This document shows positions 20,199 to 30,978 of a stretch of DNA of 64,000 nt, piece after piece (the first letter of the stretch is position 1; the number at the start of each line of letters is the position of its first letter). The stretch is from positions 32,955,385 through 33,019,384 of the forward strand of contig CM070594.1 of the NCBI GenBank assembly GCA_036346395.1. Reading direction: 5' to 3'. The DNA is from Hsuehochloa calcarea. Its lineage: Eukaryota; Streptophyta; Magnoliopsida; Poales; Poaceae. Below the pieces are notes generated by a model that was not told the origin of the DNA, searched no databases, and saw only the letters and a program-made list of their open reading frames with translations. The position numbers were made by a program, and so were the translations under genes.

Positions 20199-22905
20199 AA
20201 TTCCACGAGTTCTGAAAAAAAATCCAATTATATCATTTCATGTGAAATTCAATCTTTCCCGTGTTCATTTGCCATCATACGAACTCCGATTCCGTCGATT
20301 CAAATTTATAAATTCATATCATTCCAATACCTATCTCCTTGGACCTAAATTATTTAATTTGAAGTTTTTTTTGATTTTTTTTGAATTTATCTTATTTTCG
20401 CGTATAGATTTCGATGACTTTGGAGAGCTAGATTTCGACATCGTTTGAGAACAACAATTAATTGAACAAGGCAAGTTACATCTTTGATCATGTTTGATCC
20501 CATTATTTTAAATTACTTATTTTGTTTTAAATTATTATTGCATGCTTACTTTTATTCAAAGTAATTTAAATTCCTATCTTTAAATCGTAGCTAAATTCCA
20601 ATACTTGTATAGCCAAGTTTTGTCAAGATAGGTAGTATGAAGAATAATTCAAAGTGTGATATATTTTGGATTTAGGAAGTTGATAAGATTGGATAATAAG
20701 AGGCTATTGTAAATTGAAGGGATCAAATGAAAATTTGTGGATACCCATTGATTATGAAGTAGTATATTATTGATGGATATTGGATTATAGGAATACATTA
20801 CTTCTGATTTAAATAAAGAAGGACATCTTGGCAGAATTAAATTGATTATTAGTAGTTGTTGGAGAATTAGTATTGAGAAATTGATTCAGTAAAGGTGGTG
20901 ATTGAAATATGAAAAGGTTGGATTTTCATAATAATTCAGGAGGTTGATTTTGGTGGATTGGTTGAATCACAGAGTATGTGTAAACTTTGGGGAATTAATT
21001 GGATAATTTTGTTATATTGGATTTATTGGATATGATTGAATAGTGAAATTGGATTTAGATACTTTATTAGTGATTTTTGGAAATTTAATATTGATAAACT
21101 GATCGAATGTAGGTGATGAATAAAGAATGAAGTTGGATTATTATAATAAGTTATGAATGAATTTCAGGTGAATTAGTTGAATTCTAGAGAATTGATAAAA
21201 TTGGTGGAGTTGATTGAATAGTAGTTTTTAGTTGATATACAATTGTTGGTGGGCTAATGTAAACAATGATGTGGTGGGTCAATAGGCACAATAGATTGAT
21301 TTGGGGAGTATGATTCTAATATTGATGGTTGTTTACTGATCTTAGAGTTGACAAATATTTGACATCGAATCCCTCGTACCTTGTCGCCCTAGATAAAACT
21401 CTAGTTAATACAATAGTATTGACAAGATGTTTTTGTGGACAAAATATGCTTAGTCATGCTTAGACAAAAAAATATTCAATTTCGGAATTTTTTTGCCAAA
21501 AATCAAATGTGGTTTAAATTGTATCCGTAGCATTAGTGTGCCGTGGAAGTTTCAATGATTTTGAAAAGAAAAAAATGAAAAACTAGTTTGGACTTGGGCG
21601 AAATGGATAGCTGGTGGGTGTAAGTTTACGCACAGACTCGTCTCACGAATAGTTGAGGCCCGGGGATTACTTTGGAAGTCGCCCATACAATTAAGGATCG
21701 GTTTGCGAGCTGTGGATTGTAAAAATTTTCCGTTATACCACAAGTCTGGAGTGGTACAGACCTGACCAACTGATTTATCATGTTATAGCATTACGCCCCT
21801 AGGCTGTACTTTTTGGGTTTGTGCAGACGATGGTAAATGACGTCCATGTCTGTCGGGGGTTGCTTTGGACGATGGTAAATGACGCCCATGTCAGTCGGGG
21901 GTTGCTTCGGGCGATGGTAAATGACATCCATGTCAGTCGGGTGTTGCTTCGGGCGATGGTAACAAACATCCATGTCCGGATAGGTTATCCCTCACAATGG
22001 TGAGCTCCACGTGGATGGTAAATGACGTCCATGACTTGAGGTCTAGCTCATCGGGCGGCTTGGTGTTAGAGCATGGTATTGTAAAGGCCTTGTGATAATC
22101 ACTTAGTCACACACCTACAGAAGTGTGTGTGAAGCGGACATTATAAGTCGATTATCTCTTGTAGGTAAAGTTGTACAACCTCTACATAGTGTAAAACTAT
22201 TCGAATAGCCGTGTCCACGGTTATGGTCATGCTGAGCAAAGTCTTTCATAGATTAGACTATGGTTTTGTTTTAAAAATATTTTGACAAAAATGATTTTCA
22301 TCTATGCTTATTCCATGTGGGAAATTTGGGCAGAAAGCTTGTGTAAGAGGGTTAGTCATTCACCATCTGTGTATTAAGGTTTATCCTACACTCAAGAATT
22401 GATGATTAAAAATAAAATTTTGATTCTAGATATAGACTAAACTGCTTTTGAACGTAGTACTGTATTTAAAATGTCAAATATTATTTTTGCACAAATAAAC
22501 CTATAAGCCTTCTTTCGATAATATCCATGCATGCATTAACTCTATTATGGGTGTAACTTGCAGAGTATATTTTTGTGCTCACACTTGCTTAATAAAATAT
22601 TGTTCAGAGGAAAAGGACTTCTCTACCGGTGTGGATCTCGATGACTAGGCCGCTTCCCCAGTCGATTGTCTGTGGCAGATTAGCTGGGCTCTATTAATTC
22701 TTCGTCTTCTGTTGTGTTCTTTATTGTTGGCTCGTAAGCCTTTCTTGTAATAAACTCTACTATTTATTAACAAAGTTGTGCGATTTATAGATGTTACTAT
22801 ATTTGTTTATTGTATACACTCGCTATTGTTCCAAGAACTAATGTTGAATACACAGAGAATTTAGGGGTATAACTACCGGGTCCGACAGAAGCACTGTAAG
22901 TCTAT
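20199..22905 (+). mobile_element. Old Ty3/gypsy-type LTR remnant
   Basis: AT-rich noncoding sequence with landmarks of a grass gypsy LTR: ACCTCTACATAGTGTAAAAC and TTCGAATAGCCGTGTCCACGG (about 22175-22220), and a distal AATACACAGAGAATTTAGG block (about 22850). The same landmarks occur in reverse at 43.1-44.1 kb. No TSD, PBS or coding region was found. A 42-bp minisatellite lies inside it. Confidence 0.45.
21826..22030. repeat. 42-bp minisatellite, four to five units
   Basis: The units share GATGGTAAATGACGTCCATG and a GTCGGGGGTTGCTT half. The first three are well conserved and the last two degenerate. The open frames seen on both strands here follow from the period (42 = 14 codons), not from a gene. 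Confidence 0.9.
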
Positions 22906-23990
22906 TGTCGTGCATTTATGTGTTGGCTATGGTTAACTTATTCATAAGTTTAACATTCGAGTTGAAAACTGATTTTTTACTGTATTTTTTAAATTCAGTG
23001 GGAGAGGAATGAGAAATCCGGCTCCGGATAAATTTCACCCCCTGGTGCAGTCACCTCAAAAAAAAAATCAATTTCCAAGTGGGGCCGCTTGGTCATAAAG
23101 ATAAATCTGCTCCAGTGGATATAAACAAACCAGTCTCTTCACAAAACATACAGATTACAAATCTTTTATTTCATGCCAATCAACCATCCAATACAATGTT
23201 AATGCTAATCAGTTCCCCCATAGCCTAAATGACCGGTGTTTGGGCCCGATGTCCCTATTTGACTCCTGTATTATAGCGTTATGGATGTATTTTTCCTTCT
23301 TATACATGATCCAACAAATTAGTAATTTGCAAAAATGGTTATCACGTTGAAAATCGAGTGGTTTTTGCTAACCAGGCAAGGGGCGAACTGTTTTTCTTAT
23401 AATGTGACTTATGCTTTTTTAAGTATAAATCATATTTTTTAACCATTGGATGAACAGATACGGACACATATCTCAAAGCCAATCCATAGTCCAAGAAAAT
23501 TGACTTAAGAGTTAAAAAATCAGGCAACTTATAAATAGAAAAAAAAAGCTTAAAAAACGATATTTGAAACCCTAGCCAATACTACACAATTGGATGTGAA
23601 GCAGGGCCAGATTGGCTTCTCCTAGTGCTGAATTCCCTATCAGATGAGGATGCGTGCCAACCGTGTGGGCCAGGGGGCACCGCGCCGTGACCTAGCTCCT
23701 GCCCTTGCCTCCTCCTAGCGGTAGCAGCCGCCTTGTCCTAACCGCCGAGCGTCTCCGCCTGCTGCCGATGGCTGCCACGACAGCGTTTTAGTTGCCATGC
23801 CGCTGCGGTGACAAGGAATCGGCTGCCGCGACAGCGCCGTCTACGCGGTTAAATCCACTCATTCCGACGATGTCACTATTTGGCAACCACAAGAGTCACA
23901 ACTCACCACAGCAAACTAACAGAAGCTAACCGAATTTGTTAAAAGCCCAAGAGAGTCTGTGAGCCCTGGGAAAATGGTAATTTTACATAG
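22906..23990. other. Intergenic sequence downstream of the receptor kinase
   Basis: I see no gene or clear repeat family in this stretch. It runs from AT-rich DNA to a GC-rich block at 23640-23850 without a sustained reading frame. Confidence 0.4.
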
Positions 23991-23996
23991 TGAACT

Positions 23997-24027
23997 AAGG
24001 GAGCTTGATGCCCCCCTAAGCTCCCTT
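23997..24027 (-). other. 10-bp perfect hairpin in the receptor-kinase 3' region
   Basis: AAGGGAGCTT (23997-24006) and AAGCTCCCTT (24018-24027) are exact reverse complements with an 11-base loop containing six C. It lies 67-97 bases past the stop codon of the minus-strand receptor kinase, so probably in its 3' UTR. Confidence 0.6.
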
Positions 24028-24093
24028 GCCATGCATGAGCTGTACAACCATCATAATCTCTCCAAAATCGCCACCTTTCGTGATAGTACTTTT

Positions 24094-26736
24094 CTAGCTT
24101 GAACCATTGAGGCGCTCCAAGGTTTCCGCAACATGCCTCATCGACGGTCTCCGCTCGGGATTAGCCTGGACACAAGCGAGAGAGACTTTGAGTACAGCTA
24201 TCATCTCATCTTCCCTTTCAGAGTCCCTGGCGAGGAAAGGATCAAGCACATCGGCGGATGGTTTCTTCTCTTCAATACAGAATTGGACCCATTGAACAAG
24301 GTCCATCTGCATAGTTTCCAAGAGAACAACAGGCGATCTGCCAGTAATCACTTCGAGTAAGATCACACCATAGGAGTAGACATCCCATTTCTGTGATGGT
24401 TTCAGTGTTTTGAGTGCTTCTGGTGCTTGATAGCATGACCCTTTGCTCACTAGAGGGCTCACGGAGGCATCTGAGTGCTGACTCTGAGCCTTTTCTAAAC
24501 CAATTCGATCTGAACGCGCGGAAGGTGATCCTCCAGCAATGTTTGCAAGACGCCCCAGGCCAAAATCTGAAATGTACGGCTCCATGTTTGTTCCAAGAAG
24601 GACATTGCTTGGCCTCAAGTCCCCATGTACATATTTTTTGGGGCTAAATTCATGCAAGAAAGACATCCCCTTGGCAACTCCTTTCATGATCTTTAGACGT
24701 GCGTCCCATGGAAATGGTGTGAACGTCATCGTCCCTGGTTTACCTGAGAGCAGTAGCAAATTACCAGAGGAAATCAGCGAATGCATTACTAGCTTGAAAT
24801 AACCGCACAGGTCCTAATATGGGGTGCAGATGTAATCTAGTAACCTTTGCCCAAACCAATGTCAAAAGCTCCAAATTTTAAATAATGAGGAGAGTCATAC
24901 AATAGAGTAGGTACATATCAGAAAGAAATGAATGAAGTCAAACTTTGCCAACTACCAGAATAGAAATGACACCATATTGTATCGAATTTATATAGTTAAT
25001 AACTGATCAAAGATCCTAGAGAAATAAAGAAGTTGGTATCAAGTAAATTCCTAGTGGTGATTTCTTGAACAAATAAAAAGTTATAAGGCAAAGGCAAACC
25101 TAATTAGTGTCATAGTGCAGTAAATTAATGAATCAGGATCCTGACCTACAAAATAGTTAGACTTGACTATGGAAACTTTCTTATGATAGTTCTATGAAAC
25201 AACAAAGATCAATGGAAAAGGATGCAGCCTAGGCATTATAGAGCACAAATCAAGTCCATAAAGCAAGCAATGCATACCATGAATTGCTGCAGAGAGGCTG
25301 CCGTTAGGGATGTAATCATATATCAGTAACTTCTCATCAAAAGACCAATAGTAGGCCCTCAAGGTAACAATGTTGGGATGCCGGACCTTGCCAATAGCCT
25401 CAACCTCAGTCTGAAACTCCTTAAACCTCTGCAATCCCCCCTCGCCAAGACGCCTCACCGCCGTTGTGAGCCCGTCCCCAAGAACCACCTTATACACAAT
25501 CCCGATCCCACTCTTGCCCAGCACAAACGCCGATGCCGTGAGCAGCTCATCGAGGTCGAACCTCACTTGTCGGTCCAACGTCACGAGGTTGTACTGCTCT
25601 GCATGCTCCGACAGCGTCTCGGACTCATCCCTGCTAAAACAGCCGCAATCCTTGCCACATCTTGACCCTTTAGAGCCAGCAGCCCCACCCCGTCCCTTCT
25701 CCTTGGAGGAAACCGCCCTCCAATAGCAGTAGAAGAACACCAGTGCAATGATGAAGATCCCCACCACATCACTCAGCACAATGGCCACAATGGCAACCTT
25801 CCCAAACCCCTTGCTCCTCCCACTACCATTACCCCAGCACTGGCTGGCGCCGACTCCCATCCTTGGGAATGAATGTATTGGACGGTGGCATGGCGTCCGG
25901 CGAGCACGGGTTCTTGAGCGGTGGCCCGCACAGCCCCGGGTTGCCCACGAACGCCGTCGGCCCCCGGTTCTCGAGCGCCCCATTCTGCGGAATCGGCCCG
26001 GACAAATTGTTGTACGTGAGATCAATGTACACCTTCTCCGGCAATTTCCCAAGACTCGCCGGAATCGACCCGGAGAGGTCATTGTGCGACAGGTCGACCG
26101 TCCCTCGAGCCTAGACAGGTTCCCGATATCGTCCGGGATGGCGCCGGAGAACCGGTTGTAGGACAAATCGAGTCGCTCCAGCGCCGACAGATCCCGGCCG
26201 AACCCCGCGGGCAGCGGGCCGGTGAGGTTGTTCCGGCCGAGCACCAGCGTGCGGAGGCGCCTGCATTTCAAGATCGACACGGGGAGGGAGCCACTGAGGG
26301 TGTTGGAGGAGAGGTCCAAGATTTGGAGGTAGGGGAGGTCGCCAAGCTCCGGGGGGATGGGGCCGTAGAGCTCGTTCCCGTAGAGGACGAGGCTCTGGAG
26401 CCCCGCGGCGACGGCGAGGAGCTCGGCGGGGAGCGCGCCGAAGAGTCGGTTGCTGCGGAGGTTGAGGTGGCGGAGCGAGTCCGGTAGCGGGGACGCCGGG
26501 AGCGCGCCGACGAGCCCCTTCCTGGGGAGGGAGAGCGCGATGACGCGGCGGGTACCGGCGCCACAGGACACGCCGTTCCATGCGCAGGGGTCGGCCGCGG
26601 AGGCGTCCCAGTCCGCGAGGGCCCCCATGGGGTCCCGCAGGACGGCGGCCTTGAAGGCCAGCAGCACCTGGCCGTCCGCCGTGAGCGCGTCGGCGGCGGC
26701 AGGGAGCGCGAGGAGGAGCAGGAGGAGGAGCACCAT
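24094..26736 (-). CDS. LRR receptor-like protein kinase, ZAR1-like (two exons)
   Basis: Exon 1 is 26736-25278 and exon 2 is 24743-24094, joined by a GT-AG intron of 534 bp after the AAIHG codons; together they give 702 residues, normal for this family. Order: signal peptide (1-17), LRRNT cap with the DPCAWNGVSC cysteines (about 50-60), about six LRRs (65-270), transmembrane helix VAIVAIVLSDVVGIFIIALVF (about 310-332), and kinase with GKSGIGIVYK loop (about 405), HGDLRPSN, SDFG and DVYSYGVILLE. The VAIK lysine is arginine (AVRRL), as I recall for ZAR1-type proteins, and the catalytic loop is non-RD. Arabidopsis ZAR1 is a plasma-membrane kinase needed for asymmetric zygote division; the same role here is inference. 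A one-base loss in a G run near 26102 shifts the frame for about 82 codons until a compensating indel near 25856. The affected stretch covers the last LRRs and the juxtamembrane region, and still reads well in the alternative frame. Confidence 0.85.
24744..25277 (-). other. Intron of the LRR receptor kinase
   Basis: On the minus strand the donor is ATTCATG|GTATGC and the acceptor is CTGCTCTCAG|GTAAACC, giving a phase-1 join that restores the conserved HGKPGTM kinase segment. The intron is AT-rich compared with the flanking exons. Confidence 0.85.
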
Positions 26737-26940
26737 GGCAACGCGCTGCGCCTGCGCCTGCGCGAGTGGGGAGTGGAGAGTAGAACAGAAAGCGTGGGCC
26801 TGTGTGGGACGGGAGAAAGGGGGTTTGGTTTGGTTTTATTTTCTTTTCTTTTCCTTGGTGCGCTCGTTCCCAGTCCCAGCAGCACTCATTTCAACGGGAA
26901 TTGTTTGAATTTGACTAAATTAAATTTCATCATGCAATGT
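26737..26940 (-). promoter_or_regulatory. Short 5' flank of the receptor kinase, cut by a MULE
   Basis: Only about 204 bp separate the ATG from the MULE terminal repeat. This stretch holds a purine-rich leader and an A/T-rich run (about 26825-26850), but no convincing TATA box. The native promoter has either been displaced beyond 36.9 kb or replaced. Confidence 0.5.
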
Positions 26941-26989
26941 AAATTCCAAAAATAAATTTCATAAGCTCAAAATTCCAAAATAGCCTCCT
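26941..26989 (+). repeat. Left terminal inverted repeat of the large MULE
   Basis: Its reverse complement matches 36837-36883 with two substitutions over the inner 31 bp (C/T and G/A); the outer part pairs with one short gap. Confidence 0.75.
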
Positions 26990-27275
26990 CAGAAGAGTGT
27001 TGCCCGTCGAGGGCAAGAAGAACCTAGTTGTCGCTGTTCGAACGGCGAAGACCTGTGTCGTTGTTCGACGGCGAAGAACTGTTGTCGTTGTTGGGGACTA
27101 AGAAGACTAAGGTCGTTGTATTCCCGTGGGCAAGACTTGGCGCCTCGTGGGGCCGGCGCGCGGCCACGCGGCCAGCGGCGCCATGGCGCGCTGCCATGCA
27201 CAGGCTGCGCCGGCTCGGCCCGGGCGCTATAGTGCCGCCAAGCAAGCGCCAGGTTAGGCCCTGACGCTATGCGCC

Positions 27276-28188
27276 TATAAAGCGAGGAGCCTCCTCACCG
27301 GCTCGTGCGACACGGTTGGAGTGGAAAAAATTTTGTGAAAAAAATCTACGAGTCGAAAAATCACGAGCACGTAGAAAATAAGCTTTGAAGCTGCTGCGAG
27401 CACCTAGAAAAGGTAAATGTCATTCGCATTCAATTAGTATTATCTGTAGTTTTAGCAATGTGATTAGGATGCAATTAGATGAATTATAGCAACAGAGTAG
27501 TTTTAGTTGTGTAGTTAGTTTATTTTGAAGACCTAGTAGTTAACAATGTCATTATGCCGTAATCATGTTGCTAGTAGTGTTGTAAATTTCCTTTCGGGTA
27601 TTTTTATAGTTTCATGAACTTGGTCATAAAATAGCAAAATTTTCGGAGGTCATTAAGCAAAATAGAAATAGACCCACTGAACGCTTTGTATATGTACTCT
27701 TGATCGGGCATATCGCGTTCGGTGCATGCACTACACATTACACCGCTAGAATGAGAAACCTGACGCACCTCTCAAGAAGTTTTTAAATCAAATTTAATGA
27801 AAAAGAATACCTTGTCGTGGACCACACATGTCTTTGGTGTAAGTTAGGTCTAACTCGGGTATGGAAACGTAGAAATGCAATAAGAATTTCTGAAGTGAAT
27901 TATTTTTGCACTGTAATATCGAACTAGTTAAAAAATTTGTAACTATGTAGTACCACAGGAAATTTCTGAAGTGTAACATAGAATAGGCTATGGATTATTT
28001 ATACTAGAAATAATATTAGCTTGACATTTCATTGATAGAAAATCATACGAACTCCAATCGGATTGAAAACATGTACGACAAAACGTTCGTGTACAGTGGG
28101 CATAACCAAATTTGTAGAAGCGTTCATTACGACAAAAAAATCCCGCAAATAATTCGATGGTTTCATATGCACATGTGTTAGGTACTTT
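27276..28188 (+). promoter_or_regulatory. MULE transposase promoter, leader exon and 5' UTR intron
   Basis: TATAAAG at 27276 precedes a noncoding leader that ends at a donor (CTAGAAAAG|GTAAATG, 27412/27413). The intron runs to TGTGTTAG|GTAC (28181/28182), and the ATG follows within ten bases. The same arrangement occurs at 38098-38824 and, reversed, at 40247-40938, so the gene structure is conserved in this MULE group. Confidence 0.65.
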
Positions 28189-30715
28189 ATGGCGGAAATT
28201 CAAGATCTGCTCGTGTTCCACGGGACGGTCTCGACGCGACGGACCGCATAAAGCGCGGACTGTCAAATTGTCACCGCACTGTGATCCGGCGCGGCCTCAC
28301 GAAGGACATGAGCCTCTGAGCTAAGGCGGTGCGGCGATCCGCGCTCGATCGCGCCATCGAAGGAAGAAGTCGCGATCGAGGCGGTTTATGCCTCGGTGGT
28401 GGGTGGTGCAGCGAGACCGCTTGGCAACTTATGAAGGTCACATGTGACGCTTCATGGGCCAACTACATGGGGTTGTTTGCAACCCGCCGCCGCGATATAT
28501 GCGCGCCGATGGTCTACGCTCGCTTCTTGAGAGCACGGGACATCCGGCGGTGGTTCCGTGAAGGTGAAGGCTGCGTGAGGAGGAGTTTGCGTTGGTCTCA
28601 TTAGCTCGAGGACACGTGGGCGATGGAGACCGAGGGCGCGGCGGTCAATTTTGAGCCCAACGGCGGGCGAGAGATGGTGGTCACCGTATTGATTGTCACG
28701 AGTACCGACCGACCTGTGGATGAGGTGGAAAGCGAGGAGGACGTCAAACAACTAGTTCTAAGACGACGAAGACGGAGAAGCCGCCGGGGAGGTGCAGTTG
28801 GTGGTTTTGTAACCATCGACATTGCTTACGCCCTCACGATTGGACGATGTTGCGATGACATCGCCGGTTCTCGCCACGTCCGAGGGTGCCGAGTGGGGTT
28901 CCATGAGGACACCCCGCCAGAAACCGCCGCTTCGACAAGATCGCCGCACAACAAGCTATTGCAAGATACGCCGTTAACATCGGACGGACGACGGTGCAGA
29001 GGTCCAACCCCGACACGCACATCGTCCGTGTGTTGATGAATCTGTCCGGCAAGGTCCGTGCGCAGAGGTTCACGCATCACGCCATGGGCTTCCGGATAAC
29101 GGTCTTTGAAGGACCACACATGCGAAGTTAGCCGAGCCGCTACAGTGCACCGCAACATGACGCCCTCGTATGTTGCCGCTTTGATAAGCCACCTCGTCGC
29201 CGCAGATGTGTCCATTTCGCCAAGCTCCTGGCCGCGGATGTTGCCAATATGGTGGGATTCCCGTCACCACAAGACGGCATGGCGGCGTAAACGCGAGGTT
29301 CGGAGCGAATGTTCGCACATTCAAGAGGCTTACAACCTAGTACCAAGATTATCGCATCAAATCGCGGAATCTAATCCCGGACGACGTAAACAAGCTTGAG
29401 CGTGCATCCGACGAGGGGCCCAATTGTTTTGTTCTTGAAAGGGTCTTCGGGCCTTCCGTCAGCGATCGAAGGGTTCAAACATTGTCGCCCCGTGCTCACG
29501 ATGGATGGTACCTTCCTATGTGGGAAGTACAGGTACCATCCTCACCGCCGCTGCGGCCGATGCGAATGACCGATTAGTCCCCGTGGCGTTCGCAATTGTT
29601 GAGAGCGAGAACACGAGAGTCGGGCCGTGGTTCCCGTGGCAATGTGAAGCAAAGCGGTCGCAAGATCGCCGATGTATGTGTCATCTCGGATCGCAATGTG
29701 GCTTGTTGTCCGCGTTGTGCATGATGCAAAATGGGACGCACCGCCGCATCTGGAACGATGTTAGGAGCCGTTGGTGCATGAGGCATCTCGCGCCAACTTC
29801 CACACAAGGTTTCGAGCAAGGACCTCATGAAGATGTTCAAGAAGCTCGCATGCGTAACCAAAGGAGGAAGTTCAAGCGGTGTGGAGCGGCTCGATGAGGA
29901 GACCGAAGCATGTAAGGGACTCGGCGATGCCGAGGCGGGCGCCGGCTAGAGGGTCCGCGAGTTGGGGAGTTCACACAGTGGGTTAACTCGCACGCACCGA
30001 CTGGAGAAATGGTCCCCGCCGCACGACACCGGACGGTGCAAGGTACGGATCATGACGACCAACATGTCGGAGGTGTACAACGGTGTGCTCAAGGGTGTCC
30101 GATCTCCGCCGATCACCGCGATCGTGGAGGAGAGCCGAACCGCACCATCGGATACTTTGTCAACAGAGCCATGATGGCCAAGAAGCATTTGGAGGACGGA
30201 AGCAATTCTCCAAGTAATGCATGCCTACATGGAGAATAAAATCGCAAGGCTCGATCGCGACGCCGCTCGTATCATGGATGGCGCCAGCGTAAGTTCGAGA
30301 TCGTGCTCGTGGAGAAGTACGTGATGGGCCATGTTAGAGGGGATCGTAAGCGTGTCCGCACAATTGGTGAAGAAGCGCCGCACCGCAACAAGCCGCAGCT
30401 TCGCACAAACCATGCTCCCATGTGTACGCTGCATGCGCGGCGTGGCGGCAAGCCTCGAGCGTTACATCTCCGAGTACTATGACATCCACCACCGTATGCA
30501 ACTTGGAGGCCGAAGTTCCATTCATACGGCCGACACGCACTACTGTGGACCTTTGGTCGACAGTGAAGTGGGTGCCCGACGACGCACTAAAGCACCCCTA
30601 CCGTGGAAGACGACACCCGACGATCCGAACGACATGGACGACGGCCGCCGCGGCAACGAAGTTCGCCGACCCGCTGCGCATCGGTAAGATCATGGCACTC
30701 CATCACCACGCCTAA
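28189..30715 (+). pseudogene. Mutator-like (MuDR-type) transposase, frameshifted
   Basis: It starts MAEIQDLLVFHG. In broken frames follow an N-terminal segment with LMKVTCDASWANYMG (about 28430-28480), an acidic linker, a MuDR DNA-binding region (about 28900-29150), the MULE transposase core with DGTFLCGKY and a VAFAIVESENTRVGPWF-like block (29500-29640), CMRHLAPTSTQGF (about 29776-29815), MTTNMSEVYNGVLKGVR (30051-30101), and a SWIM finger HKPCSHVYAAC (about 30400-30435). Order and spacing fit a MuDR-type transposase, which binds terminal repeats and cuts DNA. At least ten frame changes are needed against the cleaner copy at 38.8 kb, so no full protein can be made as assembled. Confidence 0.8.
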
Positions 30716-30978
30716 ATGCAGACCAGACAAGCAAAGGCACCGTAGTGAGGAAGATGTAATTACTACGCCGTGATGTCGCTGCTTATTTCAATGTCTTTGA
30801 TGGACTCGCTGTCGCTTATCCATGCCTTTATGTAGTACTTGTTGTTGTCCGGTTTGTTGTTAACTCATTATGATCATATTGTATTGTTGAATTTTTTATC
30901 GTATGTCTTGCCTTATTTTCCGTGTCACATAATATGTTTTACATGCGTGCATCGACATGTTGTTTCTGTTGGCGTGAG

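Noticed and set aside
24107..24802. Plus-strand frames opposite the kinase exon
   Set aside because: They are shadows of the minus-strand kinase coding sequence.
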